Under the pieces are notes generated by a model, which saw nothing but the letters and a program-made list of their open reading frames with translations, made no database searches and was not told the DNA's origin. Shown piece by piece: positions 45,400-55,883 of a DNA stretch of 64,000 nucleotides. The stretch is taken from the NCBI GenBank assembly GCA_036924285.1, contig JAYKYS010000007.1, forward strand, positions 11,346,001-11,410,000, written 5' to 3'. Numbering within the stretch: position 1 is the stretch's first letter; each line of letters starts with the position of its first letter. Source of the stretch: Asterella californica (Eukaryota > Streptophyta > Marchantiopsida > Marchantiales > Aytoniaceae). The position numbers and the translations under genes were made by a program.

Positions 45400-46714
45400 T
45401 AAACATGCATATTTAAATAATCATTTCCATTTATAACCAAATCTTCTCAAGGAAAAGATGTTGTTTCTAAACTAAGATCTATATATTCTCCATTCTCATC
45501 TCGAGATAGAGCTCGGTGAATAATATCTATAACAGACTAATAATAATATCGGAACACGTGTTCCTCTTGGGAGTGTAATGCTTCTCAATCGCGACAGGAC
45601 AATATCTTCCTACTGTCCACGCTGGCTTCTCCAATCTCGGTCAGGCTGCGCATCTTGCTCTCGGCGCGCGACGTTTTCTACTCTAGTACTTCACAGTACT
45701 AGTGGGTTTACTCGATGGGGTCTTCCCATCAGTTAGCTATTCATTGTCGCGTGTTTCATCTTTACAGTAATGAGTAGGTCGTGAGGATGGATTGGCTTGT
45801 GGCCCTTCGCTGTTCTCTATTAAACCACAGGTCGGGTATAAAAGGAGCAACCTTGCATTGTATAAAAAGTGTCGTAACCTAGATGGTTGAGGTTCGAACG
45901 TGAGGAGGCAGAGGTCTCAAGTTCAAATCATGGTTTGAGCTGAAATTTTTGTCAGAAACTCTACTTTTGATTATAATTTCTGATAAATTTTCTCAGAAAA
46001 TTGAATTCTAGAAAAATAATTTTCATTTCAGACGAGCCGGTCACTGTAACAAAATTTTTGCTCACTGTAACAAGATTCATTCAATAAGAAAACTTTTCAA
46101 AATTCAAAATAGAGCATATTCTTTATTTGTGGTTCACATCACAGTTTTTCTTTTTGATTTATTTCTCAGTCGTCAGATCTCGGTTTGAAGACATCTATGG
46201 CTCATTTTGTAGGTTTCAAGATTCTCATCGTTTTGAGCCCTAGATCACCAACTTTAGACAATAAATAAGAACGTGACAAGTAGGTGCAGTTTCGGTGGGC
46301 TAGCCTGCTGGAGCTAATCTCCGAAATTTTAAACTGAACTGATTCCGATGGGATATCTCACCGTTAATATAGTGCCACCTGTGGTTTAACAGTGCACTCT
46401 GTCAAGGTGGCATCATGCCTTTTCTCGAGTTTCTCCTCTCTTTGTCTGTTGTCCTGCGGTTCCCTTCTTGTAGCCTTCCTCCATCACTCTCATAATACAT
46501 AATCTCGGTGTTGGAGGTCGGCCCCCGGGGCTCCGTGCAGGCGGTTTTATCACTCTGTGTGCTTACTGTAAAGTTCCCCATACGCACCGCCGTCCTTTCT
46601 GAAGAACAATTTAGAATCAAATATTGTAATATTTTCCTACTGAAATTTAGTCTCTTAAACTTGCACGGGTATGAATAAGCAAGATTGTATGCATGCTTCA
46701 ACAAAATCTGAATA
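45400..46714. other. No gene; a tRNA-derived SINE-like patch at about 45.87-45.95 kb
   Basis: Mostly AT-rich. CTAGATGGTTGAGG (45879-45892) and AAGTTCAAATCATGG (45917-45931) resemble the A and B boxes of tRNA-type internal promoters at a plausible spacing of about 40 bp. An AT-rich tail follows. The cloverleaf is not convincing, so a SINE or tRNA relic is only possible. Confidence 0.3.
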
Positions 46715-47034
46715 TGCATGCAAGATGAACTTCTGAGAACTTTTGCTCGCTTGCTGATATAGAGAAAATATATAAATGTAAAGTGAAAATCTTATATCAA
46801 TTTGATAAGAAAAATCAAAATATTATATACATTTTAACTGTTAACCCAAACCTGGAAACACGAGAAGACTCGAACATGAACCATAAAGCATGAAGAACAA
46901 TAGTTATTTATATATTAATTTACTTTAATTTTGATTTATTATCTAACCCTTCTGGCAGGAAGGATTAGATAATAAATTAAACCGTTGCATATTTGTCGCC
47001 TTCATCTTTCAATGAAAGAAGTGAATAATATGCA
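46715..47034 (+). repeat. Dispersed repeat and double-hairpin module F
   Basis: 46.72-46.88 kb matches 38.97-39.12 kb in the same orientation. Two stems follow: TTTATTATCTAACCCTTC (from 46935) with its partner ending near 46977, and GCATATT...CTTCATCTTTC with GAAAGAAGTGAATAATATGC (46987-47034). The order of the two stems is the reverse of modules C and D, so the hairpin pair reads as a minus-strand member. Confidence 0.55.
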
Positions 47035-47217
47035 GAGTGCTCAAAACCTATCAAATGTGATGAATATCCAAATCGATATTCACATCGAGTTTTGGACTAC
47101 CGTGCTGATATTCTTATCCTCAGAAGAAGTAGGTTTTATCTCCGGAACATCAGTATCAGATCCACGTTTCATATCTGTGACTTCTCGTGTGTTAATAGCA
47201 CCTCGACATATGTATAA

Positions 47218-47448
47218 TCATGTCTCGATAGACGTCCACGCCAGAACTTGAAACTGATAACGTAACATCACGTCAACTTCTCCTCCAGTATCATCCCCGA
47301 CATTAGTACCGAAGATACCAAAAAGAACTCCAAATGTCTTCGACACTCTATCTGTCCTTCCAAGTCCATCCACTGTATCATATCGTACAAATTTTGTGTA
47401 TGAAAGTTGTCCGAGAAAACACGATGTTCTTGGTTGTGGAGTTGTCAT
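47218..47448 (-). CDS. Small ORF of unknown origin, beta-strand-rich
   Basis: 76 codons with GQLSYTKFVRYDTVDGLGRT and a C-terminal GDDTGGEVDVMLRYQFQVLA. The alternating hydrophobic pattern suggests beta strands. I do not recognise the family. The sequence just upstream (47.40-47.47 kb) matches 56.63-56.71 kb, so it is linked to a dispersed repeat. Confidence 0.25.
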   Translation of the reverse strand: MTTPQPRTSCFLGQLSYTKFVRYDTVDGLGRTDRVSKTFGVLFGIFGTNVGDDTGGEVDVMLRYQFQVLAWTSIET

Positions 47449-48200
47449 GTAGGTAAGAAGTGTGTAAAGAAGTGTACAACCAAGTAAAAATCCTAAGCTA
47501 ACTACAAAATTTTTCTTTATTTATACTTGCAAACCCAATCCAATTCCATTGTTTAAAACTCACTCCAAATCCCTAACCTAACAAGCTGAATTTGTAGTCA
47601 TTGAAAAACATTATCCAACCGTACCTCAAACACCATAAACTGATGTTTGGAGTTCGAGTTAAGCTAAAGTCAGATCAGTAAACCTTAAAAACACCCTTCC
47701 TCCTCTATTAGCTCAAACACTTCCAGTTCTCTCTTTCCAACTCCAAATCCAGTGCTTATTATCTTGTTGGAACGCTCTTTCAAAATCTCCCTAACGATAT
47801 CAAGAATACCCCAAACTGAGCTCTGTAGCCACTAGTACGGCCACTCAAAGTTCACAAAAGTCTCTCTACACATGGAAAGCTTACAACGGGTGCAGAAGTT
47901 TTTTCTCCAAAGCAGCAATCTGAGCTCACAAATAGATAGCCCTATCAATATCCTTTCCAATGGTATCAAAAACACCCAAAATGGTTATCAGTAGTCCTAG
48001 TTATAACCCTTCCATTTCTCACAGTGAATGCCTTAGTGTGAGAAAAGCTTACACGACCGCAGAAGCTTTTTATTGAACAGCAACAGCAGACTTTAAATGT
48101 GTGGTGCCCACAATTTACAAGATTGGAGATTTTTTTGAAATTTTTAAAGTTAATGACATGTCTATGTAACTGAAATAACCTTATTACTTAAGATTACACC
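47395..48200. repeat. Dispersed repeat related to 56.6-57.4 kb
   Basis: GTCCGAGAAAACACGATGTTCTTGGTTGTGGAG at 47409 parallels GTCCAAGAAAACGCGAGGTTCCTGGCTGTGGAG at 56657 (core AGAAAACxCGAxGTTC), and both are followed by a similar purine-rich run. Beyond that the match is weak. No gene seen. Confidence 0.4.
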
Positions 48201-48204
48201 TTGC

Positions 48205-49605
48205 TTAGAGAAAAGATGATCTTAAGGAGTTTTTGTAAAGGAGAAGCCGACTTCTTCGGAAGACGGACATTTTCCGAGAAGACGTCTTCTCGATCATGTC
48301 TTCCAGAAGACAGAAGACGGTGATCGCGACTGCATGGATACCAACCCCTCGCCACATAGACAAGGGGTAGGTGTACCTATCAGGTAGCCACCGCAGTAGT
48401 AGGTAATTTGGGATAACCGAAGACACTAACTTAAAACGCATAGAAGATACGGAGCGAGGCGCATTCGCGTGAAACCGGTCGACTGCTTCTCGCACTGAGA
48501 GTGGACTGCGTCTTAGAAGTCAATTACAATCGGGGTACCGAAGTATGTTGTGGAAGCAAGGAGAGTGAAATTGGGAACTCATAGGAACGAATTGGTGCAA
48601 GAGAGAAAGCGAGGTCAACTATACTAGCTAGAACCACATGGAGCTGAAGGAATCGTTGGGGCGCAGCTCAAGATTGACAACATAAGTAGGATCATGGTGT
48701 CACATCAAATGTGGAATTGAAGGTTGGAAGTGCGTGGAAGACTGACGGTGCAACAGAAGCAGCCAGAAGTAGCACTGAGGTTCTTCCCATGTTCTTTTTC
48801 TTTTCTCACCGCTTCTCATCTCTGATTTGATGTCCCTCGCGCTTCCCTGCTCGTTTGCAGGAAACCGATTGATCGATTTCTCTACCCTGAAGTTCCTTCT
48901 GCGAAATTTGGGCGCAGATGCGCTGTCCAATTTTCGATAGCCATCTTCCGACTTCTTCCCAAAGTTGGAATCGAGCTTCCTCATCTCTCATTCTTATATT
49001 TGATCATCTGACTATCAATTTTCCTACCCTACCACACCTTTGTTCCCGAATCCATGGACGGAAGACGCTTCTAAAGATGTGAACATCTTCGGAAGACGAC
49101 TGTTTGCAATTCGTATCAAGATTGGATTTGATTGAGTTTTGTGTTGAGAGAAGCTTGGTACGAATCTTGAGTGAGTTGGTGAGTTGATTGTTGTTTCGAG
49201 AAGCTGGAAACTGGGAACCAGGCCTGTGCCTCCCAATCTTTCAGTCTTCTCAAATCCACATCTTCCTAGATAGACTAGAAGGTTGGAAAGGCTGGCAGAA
49301 TGCGCGAGAAGACGTGAGGGTTCTTTATGGATCTCTTCTGTCCGACCCATAGCAACCTATTCCTTCTTCTTCCCGAACTTAGAAGAGAGTTGTGAGAAGC
49401 CTTGCTGGCAGAATCTGGAGAGAATGGTCGAGGGTCATGTCTTCTCATCATGCAGCAAGCTTCTTCTGAGCGAGTATGAGAGGTAAGGAGTCGAAAGAAC
49501 AGAGTATGAACGTTCCGTGTTTGTTGAGAGGTTAGATTGTGTGTCGGAAGCCGAAGACAAGTGAGACTAGTGATGAAAAGCCTGGTTCCGTAAAGTCTTC
49601 CGATT
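48205..49605 (+). mobile_element. GAAGAC-rich element, copy 3 (5' part only)
   Basis: Similar to the reverse complement of 13.77-12.25 kb: it opens with GATGATCTTA, then a GACTTCTTCGGAAGACG cluster, and ends at TCTTCCG near 49603, where copy 2 continues with different sequence. The break adjoins the methyltransferase end of the gypsy element, so one element has interrupted or replaced the other. Frames at 48.2-49.9 kb are shadows of the repeat. Confidence 0.65.
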
Positions 49606-49649
49606 ACATCAGTTAATTGGAAATTGTCTCGGGAGTCTTCTTGGAGGTC

Positions 49650-49789
49650 ACTGTCCATCCGACGCTGCTCAGCCAATCCAAGGCTAACAATCCATGTCAA
49701 GCAGTTCAAGTCCCTTGCTTGATCCAACACTTGACGACGTGAAGCGTCCGACACCGAAGCTACTACCGTCGTGTCCGTAAGACAACCCA

Positions 49790-49852
<63 letters not shown>

Positions 49853-50671
49853 GGCATTGGACTCCACCAACTGTCGTAACCGAGCATCCCACACAAGCCC
49901 AGGTCCTCCATCTCTGTAAGCATGTGACGCTAGAAAGCTCACCAAAGTGGGTAACGCTGCCATAGGTCGTCTCACTAGGTTCACCACTGCCATGGGTGAC
50001 CTATCGACAACTCTCACTACTTGAGATCATCGTCTTGCATCCAAGATGCCATCAACTGTGAGGTGCGCTGGTCGTCTCACTACATCGTGTGCGCGCTTGA
50101 GCACCTCCCTCGATAACAAGTTTGTCCACCACAATCGTGGATGATGTGCACGAGATCCCACTCTCGCTGCATCTAACAACACTGCCAGTCCGATCCATGA
50201 CCGCCCTTGGTGCACACTCGTCATCATATGTGCGCGAGCATCACCCAACAAAGGAACGTTCTCCAAGATGTACGTTGGAGAATCCACTTGATGCATCTGG
50301 AGATGTCGTAAGATCCGTAACATCTCTCAGAACATACTAGATCGTGGGTCATGTAAACCTTGACATCTCTCAGCACGCGTATGACCTTGACATGACCACC
50401 TGGCTATCATCAAGTGAATGGTGCCAACAAACGTGAGATCCTGCGTCCCCAGCAGCAAAATATCTGACGGTAATGCTTGCCGGTATCCTCTAATAGCTGA
50501 TATAGACAACAACTCAGGATATCTCTGCACCAAACGTGCCACGTGACGCAATGAGACGCATCTTGCGATCTCATCTCTCTCCACATACAAGTATCGATGT
50601 ACTTGTATGCCTGCCTGCAATACCACAGCCAAACCTGTGCTGATCCCTCCAAACAACTCTAGCACACACAC
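49650..50671 (-). pseudogene. Retroelement-borne C5-cytosine DNA methyltransferase
   Basis: Motif I is VCVLELFGGISTGLAVVLQA, which binds S-adenosylmethionine, followed by the acidic YVERDEIARCV motif and ALPSDILLL. The catalytic loop reads WSCQGHTRAERCQG. The Cys is kept, but the usual PCQ Pro is Ser. YILENVP is motif VI, RLWWTN follows, and the C-terminal RRQVLDQARDLNCLTW matches motif X. TGA codons lie at 50327-50329 and 50027-50029, both where Arg (CGA) fits. A (CT)n tract has expanded inside the ERER segment and changed the frame. The layout looks closer to DNMT3/DRM-type than to DNMT1-type enzymes. It would methylate cytosine de novo, perhaps on the element's own cDNA; this copy is dead. 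Confidence 0.85.
49794..49849. repeat. (CT)n/(GA)n microsatellite inside methyltransferase coding
   Basis: About 56 bp of uninterrupted CT. On the minus strand it encodes Glu-Arg repeats at the place where methyltransferases have an ERERAMG-like motif, so it probably grew from a short GAGAGAGA coding run. Confidence 0.95.
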
Positions 50672-50689
50672 ACCCTCCTTTGGATAATG

Positions 50690-51763
50690 TCATGCAATGA
50701 GAGTCGTGTCCAACGGTGTTAAGGTCACAGGGTCAGTAACAGGAACACCCCGATGTTCCTCTACTGGCGGTACAAAGACTTCACTCCAAGCTTGCTGCAC
50801 CAACCGATCAGCATACTGCTGCAAATCTCCACTCGAACTCCAGAGTAGAACATCCAAGACAGATGATACTAACGTAGACATGTTAGGCATGTCCTCCACC
50901 TCCTCAAAGACTGGAGTATCCTCCGCATGGGCATTACCCTCTAACAACTCGTCAGGTCAAGTGATGACCGAACTGAACTCTGCAACGGATGCCATCGTCT
51001 CTGATGTAAGCTCCGTTGTCCCAACTCTAGCACTGAACCGCACTTGTAAGCTGTTCACTCGTCCCTCATCGGACTGTCAACCCGGTCTGTAAGATGCTGT
51101 CTCCGTCCAATAGTCGATCACAAACCCCATAGGATATAATACAACACCTCCAACCAATACATCATAAGACTCCGCGGCCGTAATGATAGCCTTGGCCCTC
51201 ACCATGGAGCCATCTATGGGATGATCTGGTCTAACTCTCACCGTCAGCAACTCGCGTGTCATGTGTAAAGTTGAACCTCCTGATCCCCCTAGAGATGTCT
51301 GTAGCTGGAATCGACATCTCTCCACTTCGGACTTCCTCAAATCGAAATCGATACACGTCGCCTTCTCCAACATCAACGGTTGGGCTCCAGAGTCTAACAA
51401 TACTTTCTGCGGTTGATACACCTTCCTTGAAGGTGCCACCAAACAGAAGATACCACTTCTGTTGTCCAACAACATCACACCTGGTGTCAATCCAGCACGG
51501 TCAATTGCCGGTCTAGCTGGTAACTCATCTAGCCTGGCAGTCGCCGCTTGCCAAGTACCACTAGTAGCTGTCCTGATCTTCGACTCCATGGACACATCTA
51601 CCACCTCTCGTTGAACCACCTCAGCGTTAGAAGTAACCACATCCTCGCTCTCACTGAGCGTGGCTGCCAACTGGAACACTAGAGCCAAGCTGACTCCCAA
51701 TGCCCTCATATCCGTGGCTGAAAATAGTGGGGCTCGCAAAACTATTGTAGCCGCCCCCAACAT
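50690..51763 (-). pseudogene. Gypsy aspartic protease and linker upstream of the methyltransferase
   Basis: Frame from 51763. An Ala/Glu-rich lead is followed by the protease centre VLLDSGAQPLML (DSG, about 51.39 kb) and further strands through YDVLVGGVVLYPMGFVIDYW, typical of retroviral-type aspartic proteases. After TGA codons at 51077 and 50957 the same frame continues with an acidic linker (EEVEDMPNMSTLVSSV, LQQYADRLVQQAW) to TGA 50690 and then straight into methyltransferase motif I. Confidence 0.75.
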
Positions 51764-52099
51764 GAGGTTCGACGTCGAGGGTTGACTCGCATGGATGTCG
51801 ATGTCTCCAACTCCCGTACACTATCGGTAGGTCGTTTAGGACCATAGAAGTGGTCCTCAATGCCTCCGATAGAGTGAACGACTGAGGAAGTCAGACATGT
51901 CTACCAACCTCCCCGTGTTGTGGATCCAACTCCACTGACGCACCTTGTGGCTCAGAGATACATACTGCACTCTGAGTCACTGCCGCAAATGTCTCAATCT
52001 GCGTCACACTAGCCATGAAGTCGAAGTCACCTCCTTCTCCTTCATAAGACGTGGAAGCTTCTATTCCATCATATCTCCGCTGAGCCATAGCCATACTAG

Positions 52100-53544
52100 C
52101 TATCCTCTACTCCAATTGCTCAATCCGAGCAGCCATATCTGCTTCTGACGTCATAGCAGGCAGTGGACCGACTGATCCTCTCTCAGGTGCTGGACCTCTA
52201 CCTCCAGCTCGACCACCACGGCCTCCATGAGCTCCTCCGCCTCGTCCACGATCAACCTTCTCTTGTCGTAACTTGGGATAGAGATCAAAACAACGGTCAC
52301 TATTGTGACCTGATCGTCCGCAATGCTCACACTGTCTAGACACTGCTTGAGACGTCCCATATGTCTCATAACTACCTCTCCTTTTGCTGATGAAGACCAT
52401 CACATGTCCAACAAGGACCTGCTTGCTGCTGACTAGAGAAGGACGGCATGGGCTTCTGCCCATCAGATCCTCCAGCACCTCCATGAGATCGTGAGTGTTC
52501 AGCACGATCCTTACTCCCACCACCACCACGCTGTTGCGCAGCCTATGATCCTCGAGAAGAGGAGGTCGTCTCATGTGATACGTCTCTGCTGAACCCAGCA
52601 GTCACCACCCTCTCCTCTACCATGTTGAGCTCTATCCACTCAGCCAAACCAAAGACAACCGCCAATGTCGGAGCGATGTCTCTAAGGAGAGTGGCATCTC
52701 TGACTCTCGTACGCAGCTCCTTGTCTAGTATCTCATACTAGAACTGGACTGCTTGTGCTTTAGTCACCCCTTGGGTAACATTGATTAATCGTCTCATGCG
52801 AGTAAACGTCTCACGTAGGCTCTCTCCAGTCCTCCACTGGAACTCATGCAAACTCTTCAACTTGTCGGTCCGCACACCCTGATAGTTCTTCCTCAAACAG
52901 TGGAAGAACTGAACCACAGGGTTAAACCCTGGTGGTATTCCGCTTGCACTACCACCTGCTCCACTACTAGTGGACGCATCGCTGGTAGTAGGTACTCCGT
53001 CACCTATGGATGTACCACTGCTATTGGCACCCGAACTAGTAGGTGCTACGCCTCCTGAAACTGCACCAGTAGTGATAGAAACGTAGTTGAGAGACCAATG
53101 TTGTCTCCACAACTCAATCTCAACACCATAGTCTCGCTTGAACTCGTGATAATCGTCCATCGACGGTCCCTCCAAGTGCTGAAACAAACCCTTCCACGCC
53201 ATGAAAGGTGTAAACAGTTGTGGGTTCCGCATCTGCTGCAGATTGTACCAACTCTCGAACTCTTGGATGAAGTCATCTAGTTCGATGATACCCACCGCAT
53301 CCGAGTAACGTCAAGGTCCCTTCGTGATCCCATAGATCTCGTCCATGTCCCACAACAACGATGTGGTGACACTAGACTCATCATCAGAAAATGCACTGTC
53401 TACGTCTAACTCGTCCTCTGGAACAACCAACGGCAATGGTGTAGATAGTCGGTACCTCACCCCACTCCGTGTATACCCACTGTCCGAGAAGTCCCCACCA
53501 GAACCTCTCGAGAACTTCGTGGTGATAGAATCTCGCGGACACAC
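52100..53544 (-). pseudogene. Gag of the methyltransferase gypsy element
   Basis: The frame from 53544 crosses a TGA at 53311 and continues to 52738. It shows EFESWYNLQQMRNPQLFTPF, a Ser/Thr/Gly-rich linker and SLHEFQWRTGESLRETFTRM, the pattern of retrotransposon Gag. After a frameshift, 52574-52107 holds the CCHC knuckle CEHCGRSGHNSDRC (about 52.29-52.33 kb) and a Gly/Arg-rich RNA-binding-like tail. Confidence 0.75.
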
Positions 53545-54231
53545 TCTCCAACCAGAATGTCAAAATCTCCGTCACCACCGTAACTACAACTTGTCTATCC
53601 TCGCTCCTACTGAGCTCACCTATCATCTACTAGGACAGTCAAGGTAAGGGTAACCTGTACCTGCCATCACTGCAAGCAGCCTCTCACGATCTGTTGGTCG
53701 TCACTCCAACTGCATCGTGAGAAAAAAGTAGTCTGATTGGTCATCACTCCAGCCGCACTACCGACAACACACTAGAGTGAACTCACTCCGGAAATCAAGC
53801 GCCAACACAAGCAAACACGGCGCACAAACAGGAAACAGAATATGGAAGAGTTCCAACCACAAGAAGTCCAAACGATAACCCTCCACACTCAAACATTCAC
53901 ATAAAGAGAAACCCAGTCTCACCTGGACTGACTCGTCTTCTTCGGTGACCACATGCACAATATATGACCATCAACTGTCATAACTTGCACTTAAGGTCAC
54001 TACCTAGATGTCTACACCTCTAGTAGCTCCAAAAATATCTACTTGGTAGCTCTACTAGCTCACCCAAGACAACTGCCACCAACTGCCTCCATACGCATCT
54101 TTACGGTATAGGCAAACACTACCACAACAACAACTTCCCCTTAGTACTCTGGGGTCGTCCTACCACTCCTCTAGGAACGTGCGAGAAGGTCTCCTACTAC
54201 CTTAACCAGTCCCTAAGTACTTGCACGCATC
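53545..54231. other. Leader region upstream of gag, no gene
   Basis: No supported frame. On the minus strand this is where the 5' untranslated region or LTR of the methyltransferase element would be expected. I could not find a partner LTR in the window. Confidence 0.35.
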
Positions 54232-54345
54232 CTTGTACGACACCAAGAGGTATTGATCTAGTGGTACAGCCAAAGTTAAGCGTCCAAGTCCGGAAATAGT
54301 GTTGGGATGGGTGACCTACTGGTTTTACACTTCCCACACAACTGA
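54232..54345 (+). other. 5S rRNA-like sequence
   Basis: AAAGTTAAGCGTCCAAGTCC (54273-54292) and GTTGGGATGGGTGACCTACT (54301-54320) match the internal control region of plant 5S rRNA (GTTAAGCGT..., GGATGGGTGACCT). The remainder is diverged, and no second 5S unit is nearby. It is therefore a 5S pseudogene, a 5S-derived SINE, or a 5S module within an LTR as in Cassandra-type elements. Confidence 0.5.
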
Positions 54346-54574
54346 AACTTCGATACCTCTCTCACGCACGCCAGCAAGCTGGCTTGCGGTGGGCGCGGGC
54401 TCAAGCTCAGACTCCGCTCCGCCTCTGCACTCTCGCACTCCGCTCTCACGCACCTCTGCTCCTCGAAGCCTCTAAACGCCTCCTAACACGCACTCTCACT
54501 CTTCGCTCCGCTGTCGAGTTGAGAGTTTTCCTGGGAAGGGCGAAACCTTCTGGCTGTGATATGATCTTGAAGGC

Positions 54575-55745
54575 TGTGTTCAGTCTACTCATGAAAGCGT
54601 TGGGCTTCAAGCTATGGTTGCTTACTACAGAGGTAGGCTTCAGATCAAAAGGGAACACTATAAACACTCACTCAGGTCGAATGGACCCTCCAGTATGTTT
54701 AGGAAGCGAAAATCAAGTCAGACTAGCAATAATAAGGTCAGCCAGCGAACTTTAACAGTCCAGAATCAGAAACATACGATGATTCAGACTTCAGAACTTC
54801 TCCTACATGTAAATGAGGCCCTACTGACCATACATACGAAGTTTTAGCTTGAGATCAATTCAGAGCACCAAGATATGGACAGAAACGTTCTGAGCAGAGA
54901 AATTATGGCAATTTCTGATACCCAGACAGCTATTTCGACCTAGAACAAAGAATTGGCTCGGTCACTTTCGAAGATTCTTACAAGATTTGCAGTTCACAGC
55001 TTGCTGAACACTCCTGTGAAGTTGGACCTCCTGATTGTACACAGAACTCCAGATCTCCCTCTCTGAAGTTGCTGTTCTAGATTGAGAGCTTTTCGGACCC
55101 CCTCTGCTTCAGCGGTCGCCCCGAATTACTCACTCATTCAATTGACATGAAAATTTGAGGACAGTCGTAGCCCTGCTGACAATGAACGCGACCTCGAAGG
55201 TTTGAAGCGATTTCGCAAATCTACTACGATTGACACCGAAAACTCCAAAATCAACAAAAGTGCTGCAATTCTAGCACAAATCGAACTTCAATCAGCCATA
55301 ACTCCTTCTTTATTGCTCCAAATCGATCAAAAATTTCACTGACAGCGAGTGGCACGACGAGCTCTATCCTCCTGTGCTCTCAGATTTCGTAGTCTCCTCA
55401 CCAAATGCTCGAACCTCTCTTAAGACCTCTACTACTAAGTTTAGCGGTACACTAAAGATAAAAATGGACCAATGGGAGTTCATAGCTTCATTTCTCTGTC
55501 CTTTTGTGTCCCAAACCACGTGGTGACTTAATTTCATACATAGGCTACCACGTCAAGCCCCTAAAGTGCCAACGTAACCCCTAAACTACATGCGAAGGCA
55601 TGTAAAACGACGCGTAATCTCGAAAGATAACTCAAACACGCTAGAAAGCATGCAGGGGTGACAAGTAATTACAACCCATGAGCTTAACTCCATCTACATG
55701 GTAATCAACCTACTAAGACTCAAAATATATAACATCCTCCAGTGT
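54575..55745 (-). mobile_element. LTR-B, copy 2
   Basis: Reverse-complement match of 33.54-34.85 kb and direct match of 62.9-63.97 kb, including CCCCCTCTGCTTCAGCGGTC, TTTATTGCTCCAAATCGATC and AGGTTTGAAGCGATTT. A gypsy integrase C-terminus on the same strand ends about 140 bp before it, so this is a 3' LTR of a minus-strand element. Confidence 0.7.
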
Positions 55746-55883
55746 CGACTTCTCTGAGGTCCTAACTTCACTCAGAGAGACTAACGATTGACAGAGAGGT
55801 GAATTATTTACAATGTAAAATGATTCACATCACGACATCCGCCTCCTCCAAACCTGCACATCCTCCGGCATGTGCCAACCTCT

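Larger units (their letters stand above)
49650..53544 (-). mobile_element. Gypsy element fragment: gag, protease and DNA methyltransferase
   Basis: Minus strand, gag (53.54-52.1 kb), protease (51.4 kb) and a C5-cytosine methyltransferase (50.67-49.65 kb). From 51763 to the (CT)n tract near 49.85 kb protease and methyltransferase lie in one reading frame, interrupted only by TGA codons. The enzyme was therefore part of the pol polyprotein. RT, RNase H and integrase are missing because the fragment ends against copy 3 of the GAAGAC element. Methyltransferases inside charophyte gypsy elements have been reported; whether this is the same lineage is untested. Confidence 0.85.

Noticed and set aside
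49275..49892. 205-codon minus-strand ORF
   Set aside because: It joins the frame-shifted methyltransferase end to a shadow of the GAAGAC element. The middle is a chimera, not a protein.
49771..49965. Plus-strand ORF with a Leu-Ser repeat
   Set aside because: It is the translation of the (CT)n microsatellite.
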